Of a DNA stretch of 64,000 bases, positions 7,810 to 17,472 are shown one piece after another. Numbering within the stretch: the first letter of the stretch is position 1; the number at the start of each line of letters is the position of its first letter. The stretch lies in the NCBI RefSeq assembly GCF_018310345.1, contig NZ_JAGXBY010000004.1, forward strand, positions 1 to 64,000, given 5' to 3'. Source of the stretch: Ornithinibacillus massiliensis. GTDB lineage: Bacteria; Bacillota; Bacilli; Bacillales; Amphibacillaceae. The translations under genes and the position numbers were made by a program. The notes under the pieces are model-generated. The model ran no database searches. It was given only the letters and a program-made list of their open reading frames with translations, and was not told the DNA's origin.

Positions 7810-9111
7810 ATGATGAACTTTACTAAATCTGAAGCACTTCATGAAGAAGCGCAACAACATATTGTTGGTGGAGTAAATTCACCATCTCGAGCTTATAAAG
7901 CGGTTGGAGGTGGATCGCCTGTCTATATGGAACGTGCTAAGGGAGCATATTTCTGGGACGTTGATGGCAATAAGTATATTGACTATTTAGCAGCTTATGG
8001 CCCGATTATTACTGGTCATGCACATCCACATATTACAGAAGCTATTAAAAAGGCAGCGGAAAATGGGGTACTATACGGCACACCTACTCCATTAGAAAAT
8101 CAGTTTGCCAAAATGTTAAAAGAAGCCATTCCATCATTGGAAAAGGTTCGCTTCACTAATTCTGGTACAGAGGCTGTCATGACAACTATTCGGGTAGCTA
8201 GAGCATACACTGGTCGTACGAAAGTGATTAAATTTGCAGGGAGCTATCATGGCCACTTTGATGCTGTACTTGTACAAGCTGGTTCAGGCCCATCAACCTT
8301 AGGCACACCAGACTCTGCTGGTATTCCTGTATCGGTTGCACAAGATGTGATAACAGTTCCGTTTAATGATATTGATGCTTATAAGGATGCGTTGGATAAA
8401 TGGGGCGATCAGCTGGCTTGTGTTCTAGTGGAACCAATTGTAGGGAACTTCGGTATCGTTGAGCCGAAAGAAGGGTTCTTACAAGCAGTAAATGAGCTAA
8501 CCCACGAGGCTGGAGCACTTGTCATTTATGATGAAGTAATCACTGCTTTTCGCTTTACCTATGGAAGTGCACAACAGGTCTATGGTATTGAACCAGATAT
8601 GACAGCAATGGGTAAAATTATCGGTGGCGGACTACCAATTGGAGCCTATGGTGGTCGTAAGGATATTATGGAACAAGTTGCACCACTGGGGCCTGCCTAT
8701 CAAGCTGGTACAATGGCAGGAAACCCAGCTTCCATGTCAGCAGGAATTGCTTGTTTAGAAGTTTTAAAACAAGATGGTGTTTATGAAAGATTGGACATGC
8801 TTGGTGCCCGCCTAGAAAAAGGGATACTAGAAAAAGCACAACAATTTGGAATGACACTTTCCATTAATAGGCTACGTGGTGCTTTAACTGTGTACTTTGG
8901 AAGTACGGATACAATAACTGATTATGAGGGCGCAGAAGCGAGTGATGGCGAACAATTCGCTACGTTCTTTAAACTAATGCTGAACCAAGGAATCAACCTT
9001 GCTCCATCGAAATATGAAGCTTGGTTTATTACAACAGAGCATACAGAAGCTGATATCGACCAAACAATTGAAGCAGTGGGGAATGCCTTTAAAGAAATGG
9101 CTTCTAACTAA
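7810..9111 (+). CDS. gsaB: Glutamate-1-semialdehyde 2,1-aminomutase
   Basis: A PLP enzyme of 433 residues that turns glutamate-1-semialdehyde into 5-aminolevulinate, the tetrapyrrole precursor. The signatures are [18 protein letters not shown], Asp241 (YDEVITAFR) and the PLP lysine Lys269 (GKIIGGGLP). The position beside bcp-perR is that of B. subtilis gsaB, a second copy apart from the hem operon's hemL, and I name it accordingly. Ribosome site AGGAGG; the first of two consecutive ATG codons is given. A strong terminator follows. Confidence 0.93.
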   Translation: MMNFTKSEALHEEAQQHIVGGVNSPSRAYKAVGGGSPVYMERAKGAYFWDVDGNKYIDYLAAYGPIITGHAHPHITEAIKKAAENGVLYGTPTPLENQFAKMLKEAIPSLEKVRFTNSGTEAVMTTIRVARAYTGRTKVIKFAGSYHGHFDAVLVQAGSGPSTLGTPDSAGIPVSVAQDVITVPFNDIDAYKDALDKWGDQLACVLVEPIVGNFGIVEPKEGFLQAVNELTHEAGALVIYDEVITAFRFTYGSAQQVYGIEPDMTAMGKIIGGGLPIGAYGGRKDIMEQVAPLGPAYQAGTMAGNPASMSAGIACLEVLKQDGVYERLDMLGARLEKGILEKAQQFGMTLSINRLRGALTVYFGSTDTITDYEGAEASDGEQFATFFKLMLNQGINLAPSKYEAWFITTEHTEADIDQTIEAVGNAFKEMASN

Positions 9112-9115
9112 TCCC

Positions 9116-9152
9116 AAAAACACTTGTGATAAATTTATCACAAGTGTTTTTT
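9116..9152 (+). terminator. Terminator of gsaB
   Basis: Stem AACACTTGTGATAA / TTATCACAAGTGTT followed by TTTT. Confidence 0.9.
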
Positions 9153-9198
9153 CATATTCCAATATGGTATAATTTTCTAAAAGAGTGGGGTGCTTTCA

Positions 9199-9582
9199 AT
9201 GTATTTCCTTCAGAAATCTTTAGCAACAGTATTCAGTGCATTAATTATTGGATTACTTTTCTTTGACTACTTCTTCATTGCTTTTCTTATCTCCCTTCCG
9301 ATCTTTCTAATAGCTGGAGGCATATGCTCCTACATTGTCGATGTATACCTACTTGAGAAATTAAAGATAAGTAGCTTACTACAAGAATATTTTCTATCGA
9401 TTATTGTTTATACATTAGGCGGTATCGTTACCATGTTTATCTTCTCTTTTAGTCAAGGTAGCATCTCAAGCAGTACCATTTTACCAACTGTACTAATAGG
9501 AATCGTTCCTGCCTTTATTTATTTCCATCTTAGCTTTTTATTTAGCTTAGTGATATCTCGTAAAACAATGATCATTGATTAA
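9199..9582 (+). CDS. Small integral membrane protein of unknown function
   Basis: 127 residues from the ATG that follows GGGG by 8 bases; a GTG three codons earlier overlaps that site. The protein is almost wholly hydrophobic, with four predicted membrane spans (about 5-23, 26-46, 58-80, 90-118) and a short charged end. I do not recognise the family. It is followed after 19 bases by another small exported or membrane protein, and the two probably form an operon ending at the terminator near 9945. Confidence 0.65.
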   Translation: MYFLQKSLATVFSALIIGLLFFDYFFIAFLISLPIFLIAGGICSYIVDVYLLEKLKISSLLQEYFLSIIVYTLGGIVTMFIFSFSQGSISSSTILPTVLIGIVPAFIYFHLSFLFSLVISRKTMIID

Positions 9583-9601
9583 TACATGCGGAGGAAACAA
9601 A

Positions 9602-9916
9602 ATGAAATCAAGAAGGCAGTTAATAAAAGGCGGAATTATTCTCCTATTTTTTTTCGTACTCGTTTTTGGAAGTTTGAAGCATTCAACTGTACACCATTTT
9701 CCAGTTCCAATAATTGCACAGGTTGATAAGAAGTACAGTGACCATGAAATTTCTTTCAATTTCATCGGAATAAATACACTTTATGTAGAACATCTAAAAC
9801 TGTTTGGCTGGAAGCAAGTGGATCAAATGGGGGCTATGAGAATTTACGAAAAAGATGGTCATACAGTTGCCTTAACTACTTTTAAAGATGGATTTTATAT
9901 TGAAGCCAACGAGTAA
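9602..9916 (+). CDS. Small membrane-anchored protein of unknown function
   Basis: 104 residues with a basic start (MKSRRQLIKGG), one hydrophobic segment (about 10-26) and a soluble remainder outside the membrane. No lipobox, cysteine pair or known motif is visible. GGAGG lies 7 bases before the ATG. It is second in a two-gene unit with the preceding membrane protein. Confidence 0.6.
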   Translation: MKSRRQLIKGGIILLFFFVLVFGSLKHSTVHHFPVPIIAQVDKKYSDHEISFNFIGINTLYVEHLKLFGWKQVDQMGAMRIYEKDGHTVALTTFKDGFYIEANE

Positions 9917-9944
9917 CATTATAGTGCTCTTACACATTTTACGT

Positions 9945-9993
9945 TAAAAACAAAGCCACCAATAACATCATCCGTGATTTATTGGTGGCTTTT
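9945..9993. terminator. Bidirectional terminator
   Basis: Stem AAAGCCACCAATAA / TTATTGGTGGCTTT between convergent genes. T runs are present on both sides. Confidence 0.85.
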
Positions 9994-9995
9994 CA

Positions 9996-10790
9996 TTATT
10001 CTTCCTGTTGTCGCTTATGAGCTAAATATATTCGTTTCGAAATTAAGGTCTGTATAATCACGATGACTCCTCCAACTGTCCAATACAATGGTAAAGCAGC
10101 TAGCGTATTTAGCGAAATAATTCCAATCATAATTGGTGATATCAATCCGATTAATGCCATCTGCTTTTTCATCTTTGGATCAAGTCCAATTTGTGACACC
10201 TTATACTGAATGAAGTAAACCAATACAGCGATGGCAACCATGATGAAATCCGTTTCTCCTAAGTTAAACCATAGGAATGAATGAGTTGCTATTTCTGGTG
10301 TTTGGCGAATAGCATAGTAGAATCCAATTAGAAATGGAAGCTGAATAAGCATCGGTAAGCAACCACTAAAAGACGCAAGTGGATTGAAATTATACTTTTG
10401 ATAGAGCTGCATCATTTCTAGTTGAAGCTTTCTTTGTGATTCAGGGTCTTTTTTATCTTTATATTTAGCCTGAATCTCTTCCATCTCAGGCTTGAGAATT
10501 TTCATTTTATCTTGCATTTGCATACTATTCTTTGTTTGTTTAATCATAAATGGCATAATGACTATTCGAATTAATACGGTGATGATAATAATAGAAAGAC
10601 CGTAATTATCATGAAAGAATACTGCAATAGATTTTATTATGGTAGAAAAGCTGTCTACAAAAATGTGATTAAACCATCCTGTTGACTCGGATGAACTATT
10701 CCCAGAACATCCAGCTAGAAATATTATGAGTAAAATGCCTCCGAAAAGGCTGATTTTCTTAAAGTTAGTGAATACAGATTGTTTTTCCAT
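9996..10790 (-). CDS. yidC2: Membrane protein insertase YidC2 (OxaA2), lipoprotein
   Basis: A 264-residue Oxa1/YidC/Alb3 insertase that helps proteins enter and fold in the membrane. It has a lipoprotein signal ending in LAGCSG (Cys28), then five membrane spans, with the conserved positively charged cytoplasmic hairpin after the second span (MKILKPEMEEIQAKYKDKK). The start has a perfect ribosome site, GAGGAGGAG, but that site lies inside a hairpin and inside the preceding frame, as in the B. subtilis mifM-yidC2 pair. It is therefore taken as the regulated second YidC, and a constitutive SpoIIIJ copy would be expected elsewhere. Confidence 0.88.
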   Translation of the reverse strand: MEKQSVFTNFKKISLFGGILLIIFLAGCSGNSSSESTGWFNHIFVDSFSTIIKSIAVFFHDNYGLSIIIITVLIRIVIMPFMIKQTKNSMQMQDKMKILKPEMEEIQAKYKDKKDPESQRKLQLEMMQLYQKYNFNPLASFSGCLPMLIQLPFLIGFYYAIRQTPEIATHSFLWFNLGETDFIMVAIAVLVYFIQYKVSQIGLDPKMKKQMALIGLISPIMIGIISLNTLAALPLYWTVGGVIVIIQTLISKRIYLAHKRQQEE

Positions 10791-11104
10791 TGTGCTCCTC
10801 CTCGTTTTTTAACAAATTTATAAAAAGAGGAAAGAGCTCCTTCTTCATCATCATCTGGTACTTCGATTCGTTTCGTAATAATCGCTAACCAATTACGCCT
10901 CTCTACAATTTCATTCACTTGATGAAGTACAGGCTCAAAATTACCATATAATCGGTAGTGGTCTCTTATATCCACCTGCTTATTGAAAAAGAATTCAAAT
11001 TCAGGGAACCAACGAATAACATATATAGCGGAAAGTAATACACTTACATATAGATAAAATGGTGAAAAATCACCAAAGAATTCAAATAGAAAATCTAGTA
11101 CCAT
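10724..11104 (-). CDS. mifM: MifM-like translation-arrest regulatory protein upstream of yidC2
   Basis: 126 residues, with AAGGGGGTG before the ATG. It has one membrane span (about 15-31) followed by a soluble region. From memory of B. subtilis MifM, its arrest segment includes Trp73 and an acidic run, Asp86-Glu87-Glu88-Asp89. Here Trp72 is followed at the same distance by DDDEE (84-88). The end of the frame overlaps yidC2 by 67 bases, and codons 90-101 enter a hairpin that hides the yidC2 ribosome site. A ribosome stalled near codon 88 would open it. MifM senses low YidC activity through its own membrane insertion. It continues about 38 residues past the arrest zone, longer than in B. subtilis. 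Confidence 0.72.
   Translation of the reverse strand: MVLDFLFEFFGDFSPFYLYVSVLLSAIYVIRWFPEFEFFFNKQVDIRDHYRLYGNFEPVLHQVNEIVERRNWLAIITKRIEVPDDDEEGALSSFYKFVKKRGGAQWKNNLYSLTLRKSAFSEAFYS
10794..10837 (-). promoter_or_regulatory. Hairpin that sequesters the yidC2 ribosome-binding site
   Basis: On the minus strand the 5' arm GCTCTTTCCTCTTTTTA (inside mifM codons 90-95) pairs with the 3' arm TAAAAAACGAGGAGGAGC, which is the yidC2 ribosome site. The pairing is GCTC, TCCTC and TTTTT with one small bulge. It explains how arrest on mifM could switch on yidC2. Confidence 0.75.
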
Positions 11105-11188
11105 CTGTATTCACCCCCTTCACCATACTTCTATTTCATACGTATGATACGCTTAAAAAGTTTCTCTTTCTAGGAACAATTATTTCCA

Positions 11189-12934
11189 TTAGTCATCAAA
11201 GTGTTGTACTTGATACAAATCATAATAAATTCCCTTTGATTTCATAAGTTCAGTATGCGATCCTACTTCCGTTATTTCCCCATTTTCGATTACGACAATT
11301 CTATCCGCATGAGTAATAGTTGCCAGTCGGTGGGCAACTATAAACGTTGTTCGATCGGAGGCTAATTTTTCCATCGCTTCCTGTATCGTATGCTCACTCT
11401 CTAAATCTAGCGCAGAAGTCGCTTCATCAAAGATAAGGATTGGTGGATTCTTCAAGAAAACACGAGCAATTGCTATACGCTGCTTTTGTCCTCCAGATAG
11501 CTTCACACCACGCTCACCTACTAATGTATCATATCCTTGTGGTAGTTCCATAATGAAATCATGGGCATTGGCAGCTATTGCCGCTTCCTTAACCTCTTCA
11601 TCTGTTGCATGCGGGTTCCCCATACGAATATTCCTAGCTACCGTATCCCCAAATAATATATTATCCTGAAGTACCATACCGATATTGTTACGAAGTGTTC
11701 TTGCTTCATAGTCACGGATATCGATTCCATCCACTTTTATCGATCCTCCGGTTACATCATAAAAACGGGGAATCAAACTGATTAATGTTGATTTACCTCC
11801 ACCACTCATACCGACAAGGGCAATTGTTTCACCTTGGTGAACCTTCAAGTTAATATTCTTCAGCACAGTACTTTCATCGTCATATTGGAAGGACACTTGA
11901 TCAAACTCAATATCGCCATGAACACGACCTGCTTTGACTGCATTTGGTTTATCGACAATATCATACTTTTCATTCATAAATTCAAATACACGGTCGATAG
12001 AAGCAATCGATTGGATAAGTACAGTAGATGAGTTTATCAATCTACGTAATGGACTATAGACCCTTTCTAAATAAGCAAAAAATGCTACCATGGTACCTAA
12101 TGTTAAATTACCTACGATTACCTGATAACCCGAATAGGTTATTACTAATAACGGCGCTAAATCGGTTATTGTATTGGTTACGGCGAAGGTCTTAGCATTC
12201 CAAGTCGTATGCTCTAATGCTTTATTTAAAAACTTACTATTTTCTTTATCAAATTCTTTCTGCTCATATTCCTCTAATGCAAAGCTTCGGGTAACCGGAA
12301 CACCCTGCACCCTCTCGTGTAAATGCCCTTGTACCTCTGCTAATGCTTGAGAACGTTCCCTTGTCAGGCGACGTAATTTCCCATAAAAATATTTAATGGA
12401 AAAGCCAAATATCGGGAATAAAATAATCGAAACTATCGTTAAACCAACATCCATCGATAACATAATACCAATGGCAATAAATATTGTTATCAGATCAAGC
12501 CATATATTCATTAAACCCGTGATAACGAAATTCTTTGTTTGTTCGACATCATTTATTACCCGGGAAATTATTTCGCCGGTTTTTGTCGTAGAATAGTATC
12601 TTAAGCTCAATTTTTGCAAGTGGTCGAATAGCTTATCTCTTATATCATAAAGTATTTTATTCCCTACCCACTGGGCAAGGTATTGACGATAATATTCAAT
12701 TGGTGGACGTAGAACAAGAAAAATGACAAATGCTCCACCCATAATCCAGAAGAGGTTGGTAAGCTTTTCATCAGTCCCCCATGTCTCATGACCAATAATG
12801 TCATCAATGACATATTTCATGATTAATGGAATTAATAGTGGTATTACAAATTTCACAATCCCAATAACGATGGTAACGATAATTTTCCATTTATATGGTT
12901 TAACATATTCCATGAATTGTTTTATACTGCTCAT
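11189..12934 (-). CDS. ygaD: ABC transporter, ATP-binding and permease in one chain (YgaD type)
   Basis: A half-size exporter of 581 residues. Six membrane helices lie in residues 15-315, then a nucleotide-binding domain with Walker A GMSGGGKS (375-382), signature LSGGQKQR and Walker [13 protein letters not shown]. It probably acts as a homodimer exporting a lipid or drug-like compound; the substrate is unknown. The position next to ntdP(ygaC) and sspE matches B. subtilis YgaD. The ribosome site is weak. Confidence 0.9.
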   Translation of the reverse strand: MSSIKQFMEYVKPYKWKIIVTIVIGIVKFVIPLLIPLIMKYVIDDIIGHETWGTDEKLTNLFWIMGGAFVIFLVLRPPIEYYRQYLAQWVGNKILYDIRDKLFDHLQKLSLRYYSTTKTGEIISRVINDVEQTKNFVITGLMNIWLDLITIFIAIGIMLSMDVGLTIVSIILFPIFGFSIKYFYGKLRRLTRERSQALAEVQGHLHERVQGVPVTRSFALEEYEQKEFDKENSKFLNKALEHTTWNAKTFAVTNTITDLAPLLVITYSGYQVIVGNLTLGTMVAFFAYLERVYSPLRRLINSSTVLIQSIASIDRVFEFMNEKYDIVDKPNAVKAGRVHGDIEFDQVSFQYDDESTVLKNINLKVHQGETIALVGMSGGGKSTLISLIPRFYDVTGGSIKVDGIDIRDYEARTLRNNIGMVLQDNILFGDTVARNIRMGNPHATDEEVKEAAIAANAHDFIMELPQGYDTLVGERGVKLSGGQKQRIAIARVFLKNPPILIFDEATSALDLESEHTIQEAMEKLASDRTTFIVAHRLATITHADRIVVIENGEITEVGSHTELMKSKGIYYDLYQVQHFDD

Positions 12935-13052
12935 AAAACATCAACTTTCTGTTTATTTTTTTCTAGAATTATTGTTCTCTAACTTCTGATGTGAAAAACG
13001 GAATACAATAGTATTTTTTATGTCGCATGGCACGATTATTATGCTTTCCCTA

Positions 13053-13092
13053 TAAAAAAAAGCAAAACCCTTGCTACACATGTAACAAGGTT
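13053..13092 (-). terminator. Terminator of ntdP
   Basis: Stem AACCTTG / CAAGGGTT followed on the minus strand by TTGCTTTTTTT. Confidence 0.75.
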
Positions 13093-13121
13093 ATCATGAC
13101 CTATTTGCACTTGAAATCTAC

Positions 13122-13652
13122 TTAAAATCTATATGTAAGAAAACGTTCGTACCATTGATCAACAAAACCAGGTGAAAACGGGCCTTTTCTCTGCTGAATC
13201 CAATGCTGTAGTTCTGCCATATTATTGTATAAAATTCGGTCTAATACTCCAGGATAATTCATTTCATCCCTATGAAGTTGATATTCATCTTCATCTAATA
13301 AATCAAACGTCATATCTGGATAGACCTTTAAATCCAAATCATAATCAATATACTTTATTGCATTTTCTTCATAAACAAATGGAGAGCTAATATTACAATA
13401 ATAATGGATACCATCGTCACGAAGCATACCGATTATATTAAACCAATGCTTGGAATGGAAGTAACATATAGCAGGCTCTCTTGTAATCCAGGTACGCCCA
13501 TCACTTTCTAACACATTTGTCTTATCATTAGCCCCGATTACAACCTGTTCCGTTCCCTTCAACACAATCGTGCTTTCCCAAACACGATGCAAGTTGCCAT
13601 TATGTTTATAGCTTTGAATTTTTAAATCTGTACCAGCCCTCGGAGCTACCAT
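13122..13652 (-). CDS. ntdP: Nucleoside tri- and diphosphatase, DUF402 family (YgaC)
   Basis: A 176-residue DUF402/UPF0374 protein. The start, with [14 protein letters not shown], and the core [11 protein letters not shown] with a cluster of Asp/Glu for metal binding are those of B. subtilis YgaC and S. aureus Ntdp. The staphylococcal enzyme hydrolyses nucleoside tri- and diphosphates. It lies between ygaD and sspE as in B. subtilis. Confidence 0.9.
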   Translation of the reverse strand: MVAPRAGTDLKIQSYKHNGNLHRVWESTIVLKGTEQVVIGANDKTNVLESDGRTWITREPAICYFHSKHWFNIIGMLRDDGIHYYCNISSPFVYEENAIKYIDYDLDLKVYPDMTFDLLDEDEYQLHRDEMNYPGVLDRILYNNMAELQHWIQQRKGPFSPGFVDQWYERFLTYRF

Positions 13653-13791
13653 CTAATCCCTTCCCATTCTAATTACTTAAACCATTATATAAATTACTTA
13701 CACATCCTATAAATCGACAATTTGTCTAACTTTTTCTATCTATTATAAGGGGTGTCAAATAAAATATAAAGCATTAAGCAATGTGATAAGC

Positions 13792-13827
13792 AAAAAGAAG
13801 AGCCTCCGGGAGAAAGGAAGCTCTTCA
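13792..13827 (-). terminator. Terminator of sspE
   Basis: Stem GAAGAGC / GCTCTTC with TTTTTG on the minus strand. Confidence 0.75.
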
Positions 13828-13845
13828 TTACTTCGAGGGTAGTCG

Positions 13846-14016
13846 TTATTTTTTATTAGCTTGAGATTGTTGATTTTGCTGTCTAACTTCTTGAGCATTT
13901 GTTTCAGAAGCAAATTCTGTACCAAATTGTCCTTGACCTGCTTTAGATTGCGCGTTTTGCTGTTTTACTTCTTGTACATTAGTACCAGAAACAGTTTTGT
14001 TAGGATTTTTAGCCAT
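13846..14016 (-). CDS. sspE: Gamma-type small acid-soluble spore protein
   Basis: 56 residues from MAKNPNK, the ATG preceded by GGAGGTGAT. It has two imperfect copies of the gamma-SASP unit, [G/S]xNVQEVKQQNAQS and TNAQEVRQQNQQS, joined by GQGQFGTEFASE, which is the GPR protease site. Gamma-SASP is an amino-acid store of the spore core, degraded at germination. It is shorter than B. subtilis SspE (two units instead of about three). It is expected to be made in the forespore. Confidence 0.93.
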   Translation of the reverse strand: MAKNPNKTVSGTNVQEVKQQNAQSKAGQGQFGTEFASETNAQEVRQQNQQSQANKK

Positions 14017-14114
14017 TATTATCACCTCCAACAATAAATACTATTTCCAGATAGAAGCGTAATTATGAAGGTAATTCAATAGTATATTTTGGAAGTTTTT
14101 CTCCAGTATATTTC

Positions 14115-15188
14115 TTATAAAAACTGCATCATCTTTTGATGAGAAACTGGGAATGGATAATTTCCTAACTCTGCTTCATCAACAAACGTGAGACTGGTAA
14201 CCTGTTCTGCCTGCTCCATTAAGACTGCTGGATATATACCAAGCTCCCATGTTAAATGTGAAAATACATGCTTAAATTCCCCTTGTTTCTTTCCTAATTT
14301 AACTCTTACCCCATAATGGGCATAGAACCAATTTTCTAGTAATTCCATTTCAAGCTCTTGCAATGGAACCATCGGGAATTGCCAAAGATTAGCCAATAAG
14401 CCTTCTTCCGGTCGTTGCTCGATGGCAACTTTACCTTCTTCATTTCGTAGTAATAATACTGCATATGGCATTTTTTTATTCTTTTTAGCTTTTGTTTTTA
14501 TCGGTAATTGTTGCTCAATGCCTAGTTTAAATGCTTCACAGTGCTCTTGTACGGGACATACTAAACACGCAGGGGATTTTGGGGTGCAAATGGTTGCTCC
14601 AAGATCCATAATTGCTTGGTTAAAGGATGAGGGATCCTCATGTGAGATAACTTCTCCTGTAACCGATTCAAATAATTTCTTTGTTTTAGGTAAAGCTATA
14701 TCATCATCAATATTTAATACTCGAGAGAACACACGCATGACATTTCCATCAACTGCAGGTTCTGGTTGATTATAGGCAATAGAAAGGATTGCGCCCTTTG
14801 TATAAGATCCTATTCCCTTTAATCCTTCTAATTGCTTCGAATCATCAGGAACTGTCCCGCCGTAATTTTCCACTACTTCGCGCACTGCATGTTGTAAATT
14901 ACGGGCACGGGAGTAGTACCCTAATCCTTCCCAAGCCTTTAATACGGCCTGTTCTTCAGCAGCTGCTAGATCATATACTGTAGGAAATTTTTCAATAAAA
15001 TTATTAAAATACGGGATAACTGTATCCACTTTTGTTTGTTGTAGCATAATTTCTGATACCCACACTTTATAGGGGTCTTGATCCTGTCGCCATGGTAAGT
15101 CTCGCTTGTTTGTATAATACCAAGTTAAAAGATCATTTTGAAATGCAGAAATATTAAAATTCTGTAACGGATTATCCTGAACTGTCAT
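14115..15188 (-). CDS. mutY: A/G-specific adenine DNA glycosylase
   Basis: A 357-residue base-excision enzyme that removes adenine opposite 8-oxoguanine. The HhH-GPD core has Glu46 (VSEIMLQQT) and the catalytic Asp in PAVDGNVMRV. Four cysteines in CTPKSPACLVCPVQEHC (spacing 6-2-5) hold the 4Fe-4S cluster. A C-terminal NUDIX-like domain (about 235-357) recognises 8-oxoG. I start it at the ATG after AAAGGAAGTGG; the frame is open 18 codons further upstream. It is YfhQ in B. subtilis and is divergent from yfhP, as there. Confidence 0.93.
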   Translation of the reverse strand: MTVQDNPLQNFNISAFQNDLLTWYYTNKRDLPWRQDQDPYKVWVSEIMLQQTKVDTVIPYFNNFIEKFPTVYDLAAAEEQAVLKAWEGLGYYSRARNLQHAVREVVENYGGTVPDDSKQLEGLKGIGSYTKGAILSIAYNQPEPAVDGNVMRVFSRVLNIDDDIALPKTKKLFESVTGEVISHEDPSSFNQAIMDLGATICTPKSPACLVCPVQEHCEAFKLGIEQQLPIKTKAKKNKKMPYAVLLLRNEEGKVAIEQRPEEGLLANLWQFPMVPLQELEMELLENWFYAHYGVRVKLGKKQGEFKHVFSHLTWELGIYPAVLMEQAEQVTSLTFVDEAELGNYPFPVSHQKMMQFL

Positions 15189-15268
15189 ATAACCACTTCC
15201 TTTATGGTACACTAAAAACACACTGAAAAATTTAAACCTCAATCTAGATTCTATAGGAGGAATTCGAT

Positions 15269-16255
15269 TTGGATACTGGAACCCACATTGTTATGGGGGT
15301 TGCCTTAGCAGGCCTAGCAACGCTCGACCCGGCCGTGAGTAATGATCCGGTCTTATTCAACGCAGTCCTAGTCGGTACAATTATTGGTTCACATGCACCA
15401 GATTTCGATACTGTATTAAAATTACGTAATAATGCAACCTATATTAGACATCATCGAGGAGTTACCCATTCTGTCCCTGCCGTTATTACTTGGGGTGTTT
15501 TGATCGCAACGATTATCCACTTGTTTGTTCCTCAAGTTAATTTTTGGCATCTATGGGGATGGACAGCATTTGCGGTTTTCGTACATGTTTTTGTAGATAT
15601 TTTCAATGCTTATGGTACACAAGCATTTCGTCCTTTTACAAATAAATGGATTGCCCTTGGTTTTATCAATACCTTTGATCCTTATATTTTCACCCTACAT
15701 GTAGCAGGGATAGTGGCTTGGATAATAGGAGCAAATCCTGGAATTACTTTTTTAATCATTTACGCAGTAATTATATTATATTACATCAAGCGTTATATGG
15801 AGAAAAAAGAAATTGTTAAAACTATCCATGAATTCATTCCAGATACAACGGAAATAGCAACTTCACCAACCTTAAAGCAAAATTACTGGCGAGTTGCCAT
15901 TACAACACCAACTAAGTTCTACGTCGGAATAGTGGAAGATGGCCATATTGAAATTGTGGATGAGTTTGAAAAAGTTCCATTACCTAATTCTCCGATTATT
16001 GATATAGCCATGCAGGATAAAAATATATCTGCATTTTTATCCTTCTCTCCTATATACCGTTGGGAGATTAGTGCATACGATGATTATACTGAGTTACGTT
16101 TTATTGATTTAAGATATCGCTCTAAAACATATTACCCATTCGTTGCAGTGGTGCAAATCAATAACGATCACGAGATAATTAGTTCTTATACAGGCTGGAT
16201 TTTTTCAGAACATAAGCTGCAAAACAAATTATATGTTGGCGATAGTCCAGTATAG
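15269..16255 (+). CDS. yfhP: YfhP/YdjM family membrane-bound metal-dependent hydrolase
   Basis: A 328-residue member of the YdjM (DUF457) family. The N-terminal metal-site histidines are visible in DTGTHIVMG, SHAPDFD and RHHRGVTHS, then several membrane spans up to about 170, and a soluble beta-rich C-terminus. The family is predicted to hold metal and hydrolyse a membrane-associated substrate; none is known. B. subtilis YfhP represses its neighbour yfhQ (mutY) by report, which fits the divergent layout. The start is TTG, with GGAGG 7 bases upstream. Confidence 0.85.
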   Translation: MDTGTHIVMGVALAGLATLDPAVSNDPVLFNAVLVGTIIGSHAPDFDTVLKLRNNATYIRHHRGVTHSVPAVITWGVLIATIIHLFVPQVNFWHLWGWTAFAVFVHVFVDIFNAYGTQAFRPFTNKWIALGFINTFDPYIFTLHVAGIVAWIIGANPGITFLIIYAVIILYYIKRYMEKKEIVKTIHEFIPDTTEIATSPTLKQNYWRVAITTPTKFYVGIVEDGHIEIVDEFEKVPLPNSPIIDIAMQDKNISAFLSFSPIYRWEISAYDDYTELRFIDLRYRSKTYYPFVAVVQINNDHEIISSYTGWIFSEHKLQNKLYVGDSPV

Positions 16256-16262
16256 TGAACAA

Positions 16263-16301
16263 GGAGAGAAGCATAGTTCTACCGCTTCTCTCCATTTTTA
16301 T
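16263..16301 (+). terminator. Terminator of yfhP
   Basis: Ten-base perfect stem GGAGAGAAGC / GCTTCTCTCC followed by ATTTTTATT. Confidence 0.85.
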
Positions 16302-16302
16302 T

Positions 16303-16337
16303 AAAATCAAAAGAGCTCCTTTTCTAAACAGAGCTCT
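16303..16337 (-). terminator. Terminator of yfhH
   Basis: Stem AGAGCTC / GAGCTCT with TTTTGATTTT on the minus strand. Confidence 0.65.
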
Positions 16338-16343
16338 CTTCTA

Positions 16344-16679
16344 TTAGTTATCTAATTTTTTCCCTAATAAAGAAATTGGAATCGCCTCTTCTTTTTCATA
16401 TACTTCATCCAATAGATTGATGCGATGCCCCCATGCAAAAACCCCTTCTAAATAGTTAATTTTAAACCGGTGACCTGGGTCATGACGGAACTCGTATGTG
16501 CTCCCTGGTTTAAAGTCTTCTGGATTTAATGTATATGCTAAAGCTAATTGCATTTTTCTTTCATATATTTGAACTTCGCTAATATTACCTAATTGCTCTG
16601 CCTTTTGGGCTTTTTCTTTAAATTCTCCTACTAAAGCAAGTAATTGCTCCACAGATAAATCACTATACCGATAATTCAT
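16344..16679 (-). CDS. yfhH: YfhH family protein (DUF1811)
   Basis: 111 residues. The N-terminal half is helical (LSVEQLLALVGEFKEKAQKAEQ) and the C-terminal half forms a small beta barrel (GSTYEFRHDPGHRFKINYLEGVFAWG). This is the DUF1811 pattern found next to recX in bacilli. The function is unknown. It is transcribed away from yfhP. Confidence 0.85.
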   Translation of the reverse strand: MNYRYSDLSVEQLLALVGEFKEKAQKAEQLGNISEVQIYERKMQLALAYTLNPEDFKPGSTYEFRHDPGHRFKINYLEGVFAWGHRINLLDEVYEKEEAIPISLLGKKLDN

Positions 16680-16776
16680 TTAGCTAGTCCCCCTTCAACT
16701 CACTTTACATTTTATCAACATTTTAAGACAATTAAAATGGTTATACATTACTATTAGACAAAAGGTGGCTAAATAA

Positions 16777-17436
16777 ATGCCAAAAGTTGCAATTACAGGT
16801 GCTGGTACTGGGCTAGGAAAGGCCTTAGCATTCGAATACGCTAAGCATGGCTATACAGTTTATTTATTAGGACGAAGAAATAATCCGTTACAGCTTGTTC
16901 AACATCAACTAATTCAAAATGGATTTGACGCAGAAGTTGTTCTCTGTGATGTAAGAGAAGATGCTTCTATTCAAATTGCCTTTCAGCGTATCGGTGAGCT
17001 AGATGTTTTCATTAATAACGCTGGCACTGGTGTATTTGGACCTGTTGAGGACTATACGGTTGACGATATTGATAATACTCTAGATACAAATGTAAAAGGA
17101 ACTATTCTAGCCGTACAAGCTGCTCTTCCACTTATCCGAAAAAGTAAAGGTAGAATCCTAACGATTATTTCTACCGCAGGAATACGTGGAAAAGTTAATG
17201 AATCTCTTTATTGTGCTAGTAAATTCGCTATCCGAGGCTTCACAGAATCCCTACAAAAAGAATGGGAAGATGAAGATTTCTCTATCACTGCCGTTTACAT
17301 GGGCGGAATGAACACACCATTCTGGTCTAATTCCCATCATGTTAACGATCCCTCACGTCTAAAAAGTCCTGAAGTCGTAGCGAAACAAATTTATGCAGAA
17401 GATGATGGCCGTTTGGAGATTGTGATTGATAAGTAG
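16777..17436 (+). CDS. Short-chain dehydrogenase/reductase
   Basis: A classical SDR of 219 residues. NAD(P)-binding GAGTGLG lies at 8-14, NNAG at 80-83, and the catalytic Ser132, Tyr145 and Lys149 in YCASK. It ends soon after residue 210, somewhat shorter than the usual 240-250, so the substrate-binding lid is reduced. The substrate is unknown. It stands alone, followed by a degenerate 21 bp repeat tract. Confidence 0.85.
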   Translation: MPKVAITGAGTGLGKALAFEYAKHGYTVYLLGRRNNPLQLVQHQLIQNGFDAEVVLCDVREDASIQIAFQRIGELDVFINNAGTGVFGPVEDYTVDDIDNTLDTNVKGTILAVQAALPLIRKSKGRILTIISTAGIRGKVNESLYCASKFAIRGFTESLQKEWEDEDFSITAVYMGGMNTPFWSNSHHVNDPSRLKSPEVVAKQIYAEDDGRLEIVIDK

Positions 17437-17472
17437 AGGAATTTAGGGTGGCTGACGCTGGGGCGGGAGTTT

